Shown: positions 1 to 7,855 of the stretch, piece after piece
How the letters are laid out: each line of letters starts with the position of its first letter
Numbering within the stretch: position 1 is the stretch's first letter
Assembly (NCBI GenBank): GCA_947453965.1
Contig: CANGIQ010000015.1
Span: 1 to 64,000 of the forward strand
Reading direction: 5' to 3'
DNA: 64,000 nt
Source: Comamonadaceae bacterium
GTDB lineage: Bacteria; Pseudomonadota; Gammaproteobacteria; Burkholderiales; Burkholderiaceae_C
Program-made: the position numbers and the translations under genes
Notes under the pieces: model-generated
Seen by the model: only the letters and a program-made list of their open reading frames with translations
Databases searched by the model: none
Told to the model about the DNA's origin: nothing

Positions 1-84
1 CACCTGCGAACGGCCTGCTGCACGGGCGATGAGCTTTTGCGCCAGCGTTTGCGGTGTGTGCGTGGAAGAAGAAACGCGGGTCAT
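1..84 (-). CDS. Aconitase / 3-isopropylmalate dehydratase large subunit-like protein, N-terminus only
   Basis: Only the first 28 codons are present; the gene continues past the left edge. The ATG at 84-82 overlaps the stop of the upstream TctC gene in an ATGA arrangement, so it is translated as part of the same leftward operon. After a short polar leader the residues TLAQKLIARAAGR match the first helix of LeuC and related 4Fe-4S hydro-lyases, which begin with T-L-A-x-K-I-L-A-x-A-A-G-R. The Fe-S cysteines are outside the window. It could be LeuC itself or a catabolic relative such as a dimethylmalate or methylmalate dehydratase; the transporter context favours a catabolic enzyme. The family call rests on about 20 residues. 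Confidence 0.6.
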   Translation of the reverse strand, partial: MTRVSSSTHTPQTLAQKLIARAAGRSQV

Positions 85-1061
85 TCGGGTTTGGCTCCAG
101 AAAACTTCACCACCTCGCGCCAACGCGCGATGTCGGCCACCACAAAGCGAGAAAACTCGAGCGGGCTGTTGCCCACCGGCGTGGCACCTTCGGCTTCGAT
201 GCGGCGGCGCACCTCTGGGCTGTGTACTGCCGAGCGGGCAGCCTCGCTCCAGGTGCGTACCAACTCAGGTGACATCTTGGCAGGGCCGAATAAACCAAAC
301 CAGGCGTTGGATTCAAAACCGGGCAAGGTGTCGGCAAGGGGGGGCACATCGGGCAAAGCGGCCAGGCGATGCAGACTGGTCACCCCCAACGCTTTGAGCT
401 TGCCCGCACGGATGTGTTGCTGCACGTTGCCGACCGCCGCAAACATCAGCTCGACTTGACCCGCCAATACGTCTTGCACGGCAGGCGCGGTACCGCGGTA
501 AGGAATGTTGACGATGTAAACACCGGCTTTGAGTTTGAAGGCTTCGCCCGCCAAATGCAGCGACGAACCCAAGGCGCCAATGGCAAAGTTGAGTTGACCC
601 GGATGGCCTTTGGCCCATGTGATCAACTCGGCCACGTTGTTCGCAGGTACGGAGGGGTGAGCCACCAACACAGAGGGTGAGGTGGAGACCATGGTCAATG
701 GTGTGAAATCTTTGACGGGATCGAACGGCAGGCGCGGGTAGAGCGAGGCGTTGATGGCATGGCTGGTGAAACTCATCAGCAAAGTTTGACCATCGGGGGC
801 GGCGCGCGCCACCGCTTCAGCGGCCAAATTGCCGCCCGCGCCGGGGCGGTTTTCAACCACCACAGCACGGCCCAGTTGCTGGCTCATGGCGTAGGCCACG
901 GCACGTGCCATGGTGTCGGTGCTGCCACCGGCTGGCGCGCCGACCAAGATGCGGATGGGGGCTGTGGCGTTTGGCGTTTGCGCCCAAGAGGTGCCCGCCA
1001 CGAACAAGGCCAACAGGCACGAGACACACCACAGACAGAGACGGTACATAGCGTGCCTCAC
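81..1061 (-). CDS. TctC/Bug-family periplasmic solute-binding protein
   Basis: A 326-residue secreted protein of the tripartite tricarboxylate (Bug) receptor family, which captures carboxylates in the periplasm. A signal peptide (hydrophobic stretch ending A-Q near residue 28) is followed by the family strand with G-A-P-A-G-G-S-T-D-T near residue 41 and V-V-E-N-R-P-G-A-G-G-N near residue 73. The GTG start at 1061 overlaps the livF stop (GTGA); an ATG at 1049 is an alternative and leaves the signal peptide intact. No TctA/TctB membrane partners are present. It sits at the end of a Liv-type ABC operon, so it may feed another transporter, serve as a sensor receptor, or share a substrate with the ABC system. 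Confidence 0.88.
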   Translation of the reverse strand: MRHAMYRLCLWCVSCLLALFVAGTSWAQTPNATAPIRILVGAPAGGSTDTMARAVAYAMSQQLGRAVVVENRPGAGGNLAAEAVARAAPDGQTLLMSFTSHAINASLYPRLPFDPVKDFTPLTMVSTSPSVLVAHPSVPANNVAELITWAKGHPGQLNFAIGALGSSLHLAGEAFKLKAGVYIVNIPYRGTAPAVQDVLAGQVELMFAAVGNVQQHIRAGKLKALGVTSLHRLAALPDVPPLADTLPGFESNAWFGLFGPAKMSPELVRTWSEAARSAVHSPEVRRRIEAEGATPVGNSPLEFSRFVVADIARWREVVKFSGAKPE

Positions 1062-1768
1062 ACGCCCAAATAGGCTTGGCGCAGGGTGTCGCTGGCCAAC
1101 AGCTCAGCCGAGGTGCCGGAAAAACGGATGCTGCCGTTTTCCATCACATAGGCGCGATCTGCAATCTCCAGCGACTGACCCACGTTTTGTTCGACCAACA
1201 AAATGGCCAAACCGCTGGCACGCAGTTGGGCAATGAGGGTGAACATTTCTTCGACGAGCAGGGGGGACAAACCCAGTGAAGGTTCGTCAAGAATGAGCAA
1301 CTGAGGTTCTGCCATCAGGCCGCGCCCAATCGCCAGCATTTGCTGCTCACCCCCGCTCATGGTGCCTGCCAGTTGTGTTTGGCGTTCACGCAGACGCGGG
1401 AAGGTGTCGAACACACGTGCCAAATTGGTGGCGCGACGCGTACGGGCGCGGGTGAAGGCGCCCAACTCCAAGTTTTCCAACACGCTGAGGTTGGGAAATA
1501 CCTTGCGGCCTTCAGGCACTTGGATCAAGCCGGCTTGCACCAACTGTCGGTAGTGCGCGCCGGTGAGGTCTTGGCCATCAAACACCACACGTCCTGCCCA
1601 GGTGGGTACCAGGCCCGAAACCACCGAGTTGAGTGTGGTTTTGCCAGCACCATTGCTGCCGAGCAAGGCCACCAATTCGCCAGGCGCCAGATGCAGATCG
1701 ACCCCGCGCAACACCTCCACAGCGCCATAGCCGGCGCGCAGGCCTGTGATGGTGAGCAAATCACTCAT
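1058..1768 (-). CDS. livF: Branched-chain-amino-acid-type ABC transporter ATPase LivF
   Basis: A 236-residue cytoplasmic ATPase, the usual LivF length. Walker A GSNGAGKT is at residues 37-44, the signature MSGGEQ at 137-142, and Walker B ending ILDEPS around 157-164. It pairs with LivG to energise the LivH/LivM channel. Its start overlaps the livG stop by four bases and its end overlaps the TctC start, so translation is probably coupled. The substrate cannot be read from the ATPase; Liv-type systems carry amino acids, urea, amides or aromatic acids. Confidence 0.93.
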   Translation of the reverse strand: MSDLLTITGLRAGYGAVEVLRGVDLHLAPGELVALLGSNGAGKTTLNSVVSGLVPTWAGRVVFDGQDLTGAHYRQLVQAGLIQVPEGRKVFPNLSVLENLELGAFTRARTRRATNLARVFDTFPRLRERQTQLAGTMSGGEQQMLAIGRGLMAEPQLLILDEPSLGLSPLLVEEMFTLIAQLRASGLAILLVEQNVGQSLEIADRAYVMENGSIRFSGTSAELLASDTLRQAYLGV

Positions 1769-2517
1769 ACGGCCTCCTGCTGGGTTTTGCGCAACCGTGC
1801 TGCAGTGCCATGACCCAGATAGGCCTCGATCACTTGCGGGTTTTGCGTGACTTCATGAGGGGCGCCTTGGGCAATGAGTTGGCCTTGGGCCAGTACCCAC
1901 ACATGGTCGGCCAAGTTCATCACGGCTTGCATGACGTGTTCAATCATCAGCACTGTCACACCGCTGGCGACCAAGCCACGCACCACGGGCAGCATGTCTT
2001 GAATTTCTTGGGGATTGAGTCCAGCCAACACTTCGTCGAGCAGCAAGAGCTTGGGTTGGGTGGCCAAGGCGCGGGCCAGCTCCAGGCGTTTGCGTCCGGC
2101 CACGGTCAGGTCTCCGGCGGGCTTGTCCAGTTGTGCGTGCAAGCCCACGCGCTCGGCCACGGCTTCTGCGGCGTGCAAAGCGTCGCTGCGCTTGGCATGT
2201 TGCAGGTGCGCACCGACCGCAATGTTCTCGCGCACAGTTTGTGAGGCAAAGGGCTGGACGATTTGAAATGTGCGTGTGAGCCCCAACGCCGCATTGAGGT
2301 GAGGGGCTTTACCCGTGATGTCGACGCCATCGAAAACGACGCGACCGCTGTCGGGCACCAAAAAGCCCGACATCAAGGCAAACAAGGTGGTTTTGCCTGC
2401 GCCATTAGGGCCAATCAAGGCTGTCAAGCTGCCTGCAGGCACTTGCAAGCTCACATCTTGCACGGCGCGCAAACCGCCAAAGGCGCGCGACACGTGGCTG
2501 ACGTCTAACAAGTTCAT
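1765..2517 (-). CDS. livG: Branched-chain-amino-acid-type ABC transporter ATPase LivG
   Basis: A 250-residue ATPase. The ATG at 2517 (MNLLDVSH) is chosen because it overlaps the livM stop by four bases (ATGA) and gives the family length; the reading frame stays open further upstream only as an artefact over livM. Walker A GPNGAGKT is at residues 36-43. The signature motif is degenerate (LTVAGRKRLE instead of LSYGQQRRLE) and Walker B reads LLLLDEVLAGLNP, with DEV rather than DEP. Similar variants occur in Liv ATPases linked to carboxylate-type systems, so the protein is probably active. Confidence 0.92.
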   Translation of the reverse strand: MNLLDVSHVSRAFGGLRAVQDVSLQVPAGSLTALIGPNGAGKTTLFALMSGFLVPDSGRVVFDGVDITGKAPHLNAALGLTRTFQIVQPFASQTVRENIAVGAHLQHAKRSDALHAAEAVAERVGLHAQLDKPAGDLTVAGRKRLELARALATQPKLLLLDEVLAGLNPQEIQDMLPVVRGLVASGVTVLMIEHVMQAVMNLADHVWVLAQGQLIAQGAPHEVTQNPQVIEAYLGHGTAARLRKTQQEAV

Positions 2518-3491
2518 GCCTCCTCCTGCTTGTTGGACGCGCTGAGCTTGGCGCGTTTGAACCAGGACTGCCCAATGCCGCCCACACCACGTGGCAAAAA
2601 CATCACGATCAAGACCAGCACACAGCCATAGACCACCATGTTGATGCCTGGCAATTGACCAAACAAATTGCGTGTCACATCGGCCAATACATGCAAGGCC
2701 AAGGCGCCCACCACCGGGCCCCACAGCGTGCCCATGCCGCCCACGATGGCGCCCACCAAGGCCTCCACCGATGTGTGTGGGCCAAAGGCCAAGCCAGGGT
2801 CGATGTACTGAAACACTTGCACATAAAAGGCGCCGCCAGCGCCCATCAAGGCACCTGACAGCACGGTGGCCCACAGTTTGACCATGAAGGGGTTGACGCC
2901 AATCGCACGCGCGGCGTCCTCGTTGTCGCGCACGGCCTGCAGGTAAGCCCCAAAGCGTGAATGGCGCAACCAAGCGGTGACGCACAAGGCCAGCGTCACC
3001 AAGCCCAAGATCAACCAGACATAGCCAGCACGCGAGGCGAATTGCATATTCCCCACCGACTCACGCAAAGGCAGCATCAAGCCCACGCCAGCGCCTGTGA
3101 ACGGCACCGACAGCGCGGCGATGCGAAAGACCTCGGCAAACGCCAGGGTCACGAGCGCAAAGTAAGACCCTTTGAGGCCATAGCGAAATGACAACGTTCC
3201 CACGAACAATCCCACGAGTGCACTGACTCCCATGGCCAGCACCAAGGTCAGCCATGGGTTCCAGCCCGCATGCACTTGGGCCATGACTTGCACATATGCG
3301 CCGGTGCCAAAAAACAGCGCATGGCCAAACGAGAACTGGCCACCAAACCCACCCAACACGTTCCAGGCCTGTGCGAGCAAGCACGCGTACAGAGCCATCA
3401 TCACGAAGTTGAGGACGACCCCTGAATCGGTGACAAAAGGAATGCTGCCGACGAGCAACACAAACACCGCAATGGCACGGAGATCTTTCAT
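2514..3491 (-). CDS. livM: Branched-chain-amino-acid-type ABC transporter permease LivM
   Basis: A 325-residue inner-membrane permease with many hydrophobic helices. The conserved LivM stretch is present: A-W-N-V-L-G-G-F-G-G-Q-F-S-F-G-H-A around residues 42-58. It also has the G-x-x-G-x-L-W-G-P-V-V-G-A segment typical of this permease near residue 270. It forms the heterodimeric channel with LivH. Its start overlaps the livH stop by four bases and its end overlaps livG. The C-terminus is short and charged. Confidence 0.93.
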   Translation of the reverse strand: MKDLRAIAVFVLLVGSIPFVTDSGVVLNFVMMALYACLLAQAWNVLGGFGGQFSFGHALFFGTGAYVQVMAQVHAGWNPWLTLVLAMGVSALVGLFVGTLSFRYGLKGSYFALVTLAFAEVFRIAALSVPFTGAGVGLMLPLRESVGNMQFASRAGYVWLILGLVTLALCVTAWLRHSRFGAYLQAVRDNEDAARAIGVNPFMVKLWATVLSGALMGAGGAFYVQVFQYIDPGLAFGPHTSVEALVGAIVGGMGTLWGPVVGALALHVLADVTRNLFGQLPGINMVVYGCVLVLIVMFLPRGVGGIGQSWFKRAKLSASNKQEEA

Positions 3492-4360
3492 GCGCGCGCT
3501 CCAAACAAACCTTGTGGACGGAACAGCAGCACCGCAATGAAGATGGCAAAAATGCCGACCTGCCCGAGCGACTCGCCCAGGTACAAACCACCGATGGACT
3601 CCACCACGCCAATCAGCAAGCCACCCACCAAGGCACCGACAAAACTGCCCATGCCGCCCAACACCACGATGGTGAAGGCCACCAGTACAAAGCCGCTACC
3701 GACCAAGGGGTTGACGTAATACGCCGGCAACAAAAAGCAAGCAGCGGCCCCCAAGCACGCCAAACCAATGCCAAAACACATGGCGTACACATGGTCCACA
3801 TCAATGCCCATCAAACGTGCGCCGTGTTTTTCTTTGGCCACCGCGCGGATAGCGCGGCCCAAGTCGGTGTAGCGCATCACCGCCAACAACACCGCTGACA
3901 CGACCAAGGCGCCGACAAACGACACCAGTTTGGGCAAGGCGATCATGGCCGGGCCGATGCTGACGGTGGTCAGTGTGTAAGCCGTTTCAATGTTGCGGGT
4001 GTCGGATTTGAAAAACAGCAAGGCCAAGTTTTCCAAAATGATGGACAGTCCCAAAGTGACCAACAAAATGTTTTCGTCTTTGCCATGGCTGGCGCGGTTG
4101 ATGACGCCGCGTTGCAACGCATAGCCCAAGGCAAACATGGCCGGCACCATGATGGGCAGAGCCAAGTAGGGGTCAATGCCGAGTTGCTCTTTTAAGAAAT
4201 ACACCCCGTACAAAGCCACCATCAACGACGCCCCATGGGCGAAGTTGATGATGTGCAGCACGCCATAGATCAGGGTCAGCCCCAGCGCAATCAGCGCATA
4301 CACAGCACCCGTGGTGATGCCGTTGAGCACCGAGGCAAACAAAATAGACAGATCAAACAT
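3488..4360 (-). CDS. livH: Branched-chain-amino-acid-type ABC transporter permease LivH
   Basis: A 290-residue polytopic permease. The N-terminal L-N-G-I-T-T-G-A-V-Y-A-L-I-A-L-G-L-T-L-I-Y-G-V stretch and the later V-L-G-G-M-G-S segment are LivH hallmarks. It overlaps livM by four bases. It lies 21 bases downstream of the binding-protein stop, in the order binding protein, H, M, G, F seen in many soil and freshwater betaproteobacteria. Confidence 0.93.
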   Translation of the reverse strand: MFDLSILFASVLNGITTGAVYALIALGLTLIYGVLHIINFAHGASLMVALYGVYFLKEQLGIDPYLALPIMVPAMFALGYALQRGVINRASHGKDENILLVTLGLSIILENLALLFFKSDTRNIETAYTLTTVSIGPAMIALPKLVSFVGALVVSAVLLAVMRYTDLGRAIRAVAKEKHGARLMGIDVDHVYAMCFGIGLACLGAAACFLLPAYYVNPLVGSGFVLVAFTIVVLGGMGSFVGALVGGLLIGVVESIGGLYLGESLGQVGIFAIFIAVLLFRPQGLFGARA

Positions 4361-4381
4361 GGCGTGACTTTGCCGTGAGGC

Positions 4382-5584
4382 TTAGGCTTTCAAGGGGAAG
4401 ATGGGTTCGACTTCGCGGTAGTCGCGAGGAATGATCACCTTGATGTCGCCTTTGACAACTTGCGTCATCAAAGGCTGGGCGCCCATGTTTTGGCCGTTCA
4501 CGAACTGGGTGGTGCCGTAGGGCATGATGTGATCCGAGAAGGTGCTCTTGTTCAGCGCGTCAATGATGGCGGCGCGGTCGGTTGACTTGGCGCGTTCAAT
4601 CGCATCACCCAACAAGCGCATGGCGGTGTAGGCCATGAACACTTCGTAGCTGAAGAACAAGCCCTTGGCTTCGACGCGTTTTTTCAGTTCCAGCGAGCGC
4701 TTGTCACGCGGGTTGAACCAGTGGTTGCAGTCGATGATGCCGTTGGCGGCCTCTGGAAATTCTTTGACAAATTTATAGCTGGACGCCGCACCACCCAACA
4801 CCGAGTAAATGGCTTTGGGCACGACTTTTTGTTGTTGCATGGTGCGCACCAACAAGGCGTACTCGTTGTAGTAGTTGGCGGGAATCACGATGTCAGGGTT
4901 GACTTGCTTCATGCGCAACACGATGTTGTTGAAGTCGCGCGTGGGGTTGGCGTGTTTGACGATTTCTTTGACGTCATAGCCGTAGCCAGGCAATTCACGC
5001 GCCAACAAGTTGGCTGTGCCGGTGCCAAACAAGGACTCTTCGTGGATGATCATCACGGTGCGTGCAGGCTTGCCTGCGGCGGTGTTGAGCACGTGCAAAT
5101 TGGCCACCGCGACTTCGGCGCATTTCTTGTAGCCAGGGCCAAAGCGGAAGGTGTTCTTCAAACCACGTTCCACAATTTGGTCCGCCACACCCACATCGAC
5201 CACGTGGGGCAAGTTGTATTTGGCCGCGGCTTGGGTGGTGGCCAAACAGATGGCCGAGGCAAACGCACCGACGATGGCGCTCACACCTGCTTCGTTCATT
5301 TTTTCAACTTCAGCAGCACCGGCCTGTGGGGTGGACTGCGCGTCTCCCAGCAGCGCTTCAATCTTGGCGCCGCCCAGCGACTTGATGCCGCCCGCTTTGT
5401 TGATGTCCTCAATGGCCATCATCACGCCTTCACGGCATTGTTGGCCCGAATAGGCGAGCGCGCCTGTCACGGGGTGCAGCACACCCACTTTGACGGTTTT
5501 CGGCTGCGCGCCGCCTACCAATGGAAATGCCAAAGCCGAAGCTGCGGCTGCCGACTGCCCCATAAACTGACGACGTGAAGTCAT
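4382..5584 (-). CDS. Liv-type periplasmic binding protein with Tat-like signal
   Basis: A 400-residue type-1 periplasmic binding protein (Peripla_BP_6 / LivK group), the receptor for the LivHMGF importer. The ATG at 5584 is preceded by a strong AAAGGAGC ribosome site; the longer upstream frame overlaps the GntR gene and lacks a site. The N-terminus begins T-S-R-R-Q-F-M-G followed by an alanine-rich hydrophobic stretch, which fits a twin-arginine signal (S-R-R-x-F). The mature part starts K-T-V-K-V-G-V-L-H-P-V-T-G-A-L-A, typical of amide, urea and aromatic-acid receptors. Substrate unknown. Confidence 0.88.
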   Translation of the reverse strand: MTSRRQFMGQSAAAASALAFPLVGGAQPKTVKVGVLHPVTGALAYSGQQCREGVMMAIEDINKAGGIKSLGGAKIEALLGDAQSTPQAGAAEVEKMNEAGVSAIVGAFASAICLATTQAAAKYNLPHVVDVGVADQIVERGLKNTFRFGPGYKKCAEVAVANLHVLNTAAGKPARTVMIIHEESLFGTGTANLLARELPGYGYDVKEIVKHANPTRDFNNIVLRMKQVNPDIVIPANYYNEYALLVRTMQQQKVVPKAIYSVLGGAASSYKFVKEFPEAANGIIDCNHWFNPRDKRSLELKKRVEAKGLFFSYEVFMAYTAMRLLGDAIERAKSTDRAAIIDALNKSTFSDHIMPYGTTQFVNGQNMGAQPLMTQVVKGDIKVIIPRDYREVEPIFPLKA

Positions 5585-5603
5585 GATGTGCTCCTTTGAA
5601 AAA

Positions 5604-6401
5604 TTAATGAAAGTTGGCCGATAACTCTTTGCTGACCCACACCTTGGCATCAATGCTGCCAACGCGCGACAACTGCATTTGGTACTCATAGCGGTCTGGG
5701 CGATACAAGCCGTGCAGCCATTGAATGGGCTTGTCGTCGGCGTCATAAATCAGGCGGTGAACCGCCAGCAAGGCCGAGCCCACCGCCACATCCAAATGGC
5801 GCGCCATTTGGGCGTCGGCCAATTTCGCTGAAATGCTTTGTTGGGCACGACCCACTTTGACGCCTGATTCTTCGAGCAACATCAGAATCGGTTTTTGTGC
5901 CAACTCTTTGCGGCCAAAGCCACGCGCAATCCGTTCAGGCACCCAGGTGGTGATGTGGGAGAGGGGGCCTTCTTTGGTGTAGCGCACGCGTTCGGCCTTT
6001 TGCACCCATTCGCCATCCTCCAGTTGCAAGGCCATGGCCACCTCATGGGGCGACGCGAGGCGTTGTACCGACAGCACCTTGACCGAGGTGCGCAGCCCCA
6101 TGCTGACCAAGTTTTCCAGCAAGCCGGTTAATTGGGCTTGTTGCGATTTATGAGGCGGTGCTTCACTGGCATGCGCGGTACGTTGCAACAGCGAACGTGT
6201 GCCACGGCCGGGTTCGCGACTGATCAAGCCCTCTTGCGCCAGTTGAGACAGGGCGCGACGAACCGTGACACGGGCGACTGAAAACTGCTGCATCAGCGCC
6301 AATTCACCCGGCAAGCCTTGTGCAAATTTGCCTTCGTGCAATTGCTCGCGCAGCACCAGATAAATCTGGTGGTACTTGGGCAAGGGCATGACTGAATTCA
6401 T
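5604..6401 (-). CDS. GntR-family (HutC/UTRA) transcriptional regulator
   Basis: A 265-residue repressor-type protein. The N-terminal winged helix (about residues 8-75) contains L-P-G-E-L-A-L-M-Q-Q-F-S-V-A-R-V-T-V-R-R and the wing motif G-L-I-S-R-E-P-G-R-G-T. The C-terminal UTRA ligand domain (about 95-245) belongs to the HutC subfamily. It is the first gene of the leftward operon and ends 19 bases before the binding-protein start, so it probably controls its own operon in response to the imported substrate or a breakdown product. An ATG at 6389 is an alternative start. Confidence 0.88.
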   Translation of the reverse strand: MNSVMPLPKYHQIYLVLREQLHEGKFAQGLPGELALMQQFSVARVTVRRALSQLAQEGLISREPGRGTRSLLQRTAHASEAPPHKSQQAQLTGLLENLVSMGLRTSVKVLSVQRLASPHEVAMALQLEDGEWVQKAERVRYTKEGPLSHITTWVPERIARGFGRKELAQKPILMLLEESGVKVGRAQQSISAKLADAQMARHLDVAVGSALLAVHRLIYDADDKPIQWLHGLYRPDRYEYQMQLSRVGSIDAKVWVSKELSANFH

Positions 6402-6405
6402 GGAT

Positions 6406-6432
6406 GGTCATGGTGTATCAGTTCTAATGACC
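6406..6432. promoter_or_regulatory. Possible GntR operator (inverted repeat)
   Basis: The arms GGTCAT (6406-6411) and ATGACC (6427-6432) form a perfect six-base inverted repeat around a 15-base spacer, just upstream of the GntR start at 6401. Position suggests autoregulation, but the arms are short and do not match a known HutC-family consensus. Confidence 0.25.
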
Positions 6433-6483
6433 TGTCAATAGGACATTTAGCTAGGGCAATCCCTGATGTGTCATTTCAAAGGG

Positions 6484-7038
6484 TTAACCCACCACCAGCT
6501 TGTGCACCAAGTCGGCCGTGGTGGAGGCTTTGTATTTGCGCATCAGTTTGGCGCGGTAAATCTCGACGGTGCGATGGCTGATGCCCAGCACTTTGCCAAT
6601 TTCTTTGGAGGTCATGCCATCGATCAAAAATGCGGCGACCTCGCGTTCGCGCGCGGTGAGCTCGGTGCGCACGGGGCGTGTGGCGCTCAGGTCCTCAAAG
6701 CTCCAAATACCGGCCTCATGCGGAGCAGCGCGGTTCAAGGCGCGGCCTGTCACGTGGCACCAAAACGGCTCGCCTTTGAGGCGGCCATCGATGCGCTTCA
6801 TCACCCGGTCGTCGGCGTAGAGGCCTTTGGCGTTCAAACTGAGTTCAATCCGTGCGCCTGTGCGCTCGTATTCATCAGCGCTGGGGTAGAGCACCTGAAA
6901 AGACTGGCCAATCAGCTGCTCGCGTGTCGCCCCAAACATGTCGCACACGTGTTGGTTGCAGTCCACCATGGTGCGGTTGCGTGACAGCACCAGGCCCACC
7001 GGGGCGAGGTCAAAGGCTTGGCGGTAGTCGATGCTCAT
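6484..7038 (-). CDS. PAS domain / LuxR-type HTH regulator
   Basis: A 184-residue regulator with an N-terminal PAS domain (about residues 8-110: F-D-L-A-P-V-G-L-V-L-S-R-N-R, then N-x-x-x-C-D-M-F-G) and a C-terminal LuxR/FixJ helix-turn-helix (about 122-184: L-T-A-R-E-R-E-V-A-A-F-L, then T-S-K-E-I-G-K-V-L-G-I-S-H-R-T-V-E). No receiver or kinase domain is present, so the PAS domain probably senses a ligand or redox state directly. It is divergent from the CoA-transferase genes, with about 106 bases between starts and two TACGTA palindromes in the gap. It probably controls those genes. Confidence 0.87.
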   Translation of the reverse strand: MSIDYRQAFDLAPVGLVLSRNRTMVDCNQHVCDMFGATREQLIGQSFQVLYPSADEYERTGARIELSLNAKGLYADDRVMKRIDGRLKGEPFWCHVTGRALNRAAPHEAGIWSFEDLSATRPVRTELTAREREVAAFLIDGMTSKEIGKVLGISHRTVEIYRAKLMRKYKASTTADLVHKLVVG

Positions 7039-7082
7039 AGGGCTTTGGGGCGTGTTGGGGCAGGGGTCTGTGCTTACGAAAA

Positions 7083-7102
7083 ACTACGTAGTTGCTTACG
7101 TA
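7083..7102. promoter_or_regulatory. Paired TACGTA palindromes, candidate LuxR-type operator
   Basis: ACTACGTAGT (7083-7092) is a perfect ten-base palindrome, and a second TACGTA core lies at 7097-7102. The two cores are 12 bases centre to centre, near one helical turn, so a dimer could bind both on one DNA face. They lie between the PAS-LuxR gene and the CoA-transferase start. Confidence 0.4.
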
Positions 7103-7144
7103 GTATCGTATCGCTACTCTGTTGCATTCTTACTGGAGCATCCC

Positions 7145-7846
7145 TTGAACAAAGTTTTTCCTTCTGCTGCTGAAGCACTGCAAGACATCGTGGCCGACGG
7201 CCAGTTGATGGCGGTGGGTGGTTTTGGCTTGTGCGGCATTCCTGAAGCCCTGATTGACGCCTTGCGCGACAGCGGTGTGAAGGACTTGACCGTGATCTCT
7301 AACAACGCTGGTGTGGACGGCTTTGGTTTGGGCAAGTTGCTCGAAACCCGCCAAATCAAAAAAATGATTTCCAGCTATGTGGGCGAGAACAAAGAGTTCG
7401 AGCGCCAATACCTCTCGGGTGAGTTGGAGTTGGAATTCACCCCCCAAGGCACACTGGCTGAAAAGCTGCGCGCCGGTGGTGCGGGCATTCCCGCCTTCTT
7501 CACCAAAACCGGTGTGGGCACCTTGGTGGCTGAAGGCAAAGAAACACGCGAGTTCGATGGCGAAACCTATGTGATGGAACGCTCGCTGGTGCCTGAAATT
7601 TCGCTCATCAAAGCCGATGTGGCAGACCGTTCAGGCAATTTGCGCTTCAACATGACCGCACGCAACTTCAACCCCGCAGCGGCCACCGCTGGCAAGATTT
7701 GCGTGGTCGAAGTCGAGCGCATTGTGGCTACCGGTGAATTGGCCCCGGACGACATTCACTTGCCAGGCATTTACGTGCACCGCATCGTGCACAACCCCAC
7801 GCCCGAGAAGCGCATCGAAAAGCGCACCACCCGTGACCGCAAATAA
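7145..7846 (+). CDS. scoA: 3-oxoacid CoA-transferase subunit A
   Basis: A 233-residue subunit that, with subunit B, moves CoA from succinyl-CoA to a 3-oxo acid such as acetoacetate or 3-oxoadipate. The TTG at 7145 (then N-K-V-F-P-S-A) is taken as the start because it gives the family length and follows TGGAGCA at a normal distance; no ATG is available near it. The glycine-rich loop G-G-F-G-L-C-G-I-P-E is at about residues 22-31. The E-F-T-P-Q-G-T-L-A-E-K-L-R-A-G-G-A-G-I-P-A-F-F-T segment is typical. Subunit B follows 9 bases later. PcaI-type function is possible, but no protocatechuate genes are nearby. Confidence 0.9.
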   Translation: MNKVFPSAAEALQDIVADGQLMAVGGFGLCGIPEALIDALRDSGVKDLTVISNNAGVDGFGLGKLLETRQIKKMISSYVGENKEFERQYLSGELELEFTPQGTLAEKLRAGGAGIPAFFTKTGVGTLVAEGKETREFDGETYVMERSLVPEISLIKADVADRSGNLRFNMTARNFNPAAATAGKICVVEVERIVATGELAPDDIHLPGIYVHRIVHNPTPEKRIEKRTTRDRK

Positions 7847-7855
7847 GGAATAGAC

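Noticed and set aside
2518-2985. N-terminal extension of the LivG frame
   Set aside because: It overlaps livM in another frame; the ATG at 2517 with ATGA coupling gives the normal family length.
5585-5746. 54-codon extension of the Liv-type binding protein
   Set aside because: It would run into the GntR gene and hide the Tat-like signal; the strong ribosome site sits before 5584.
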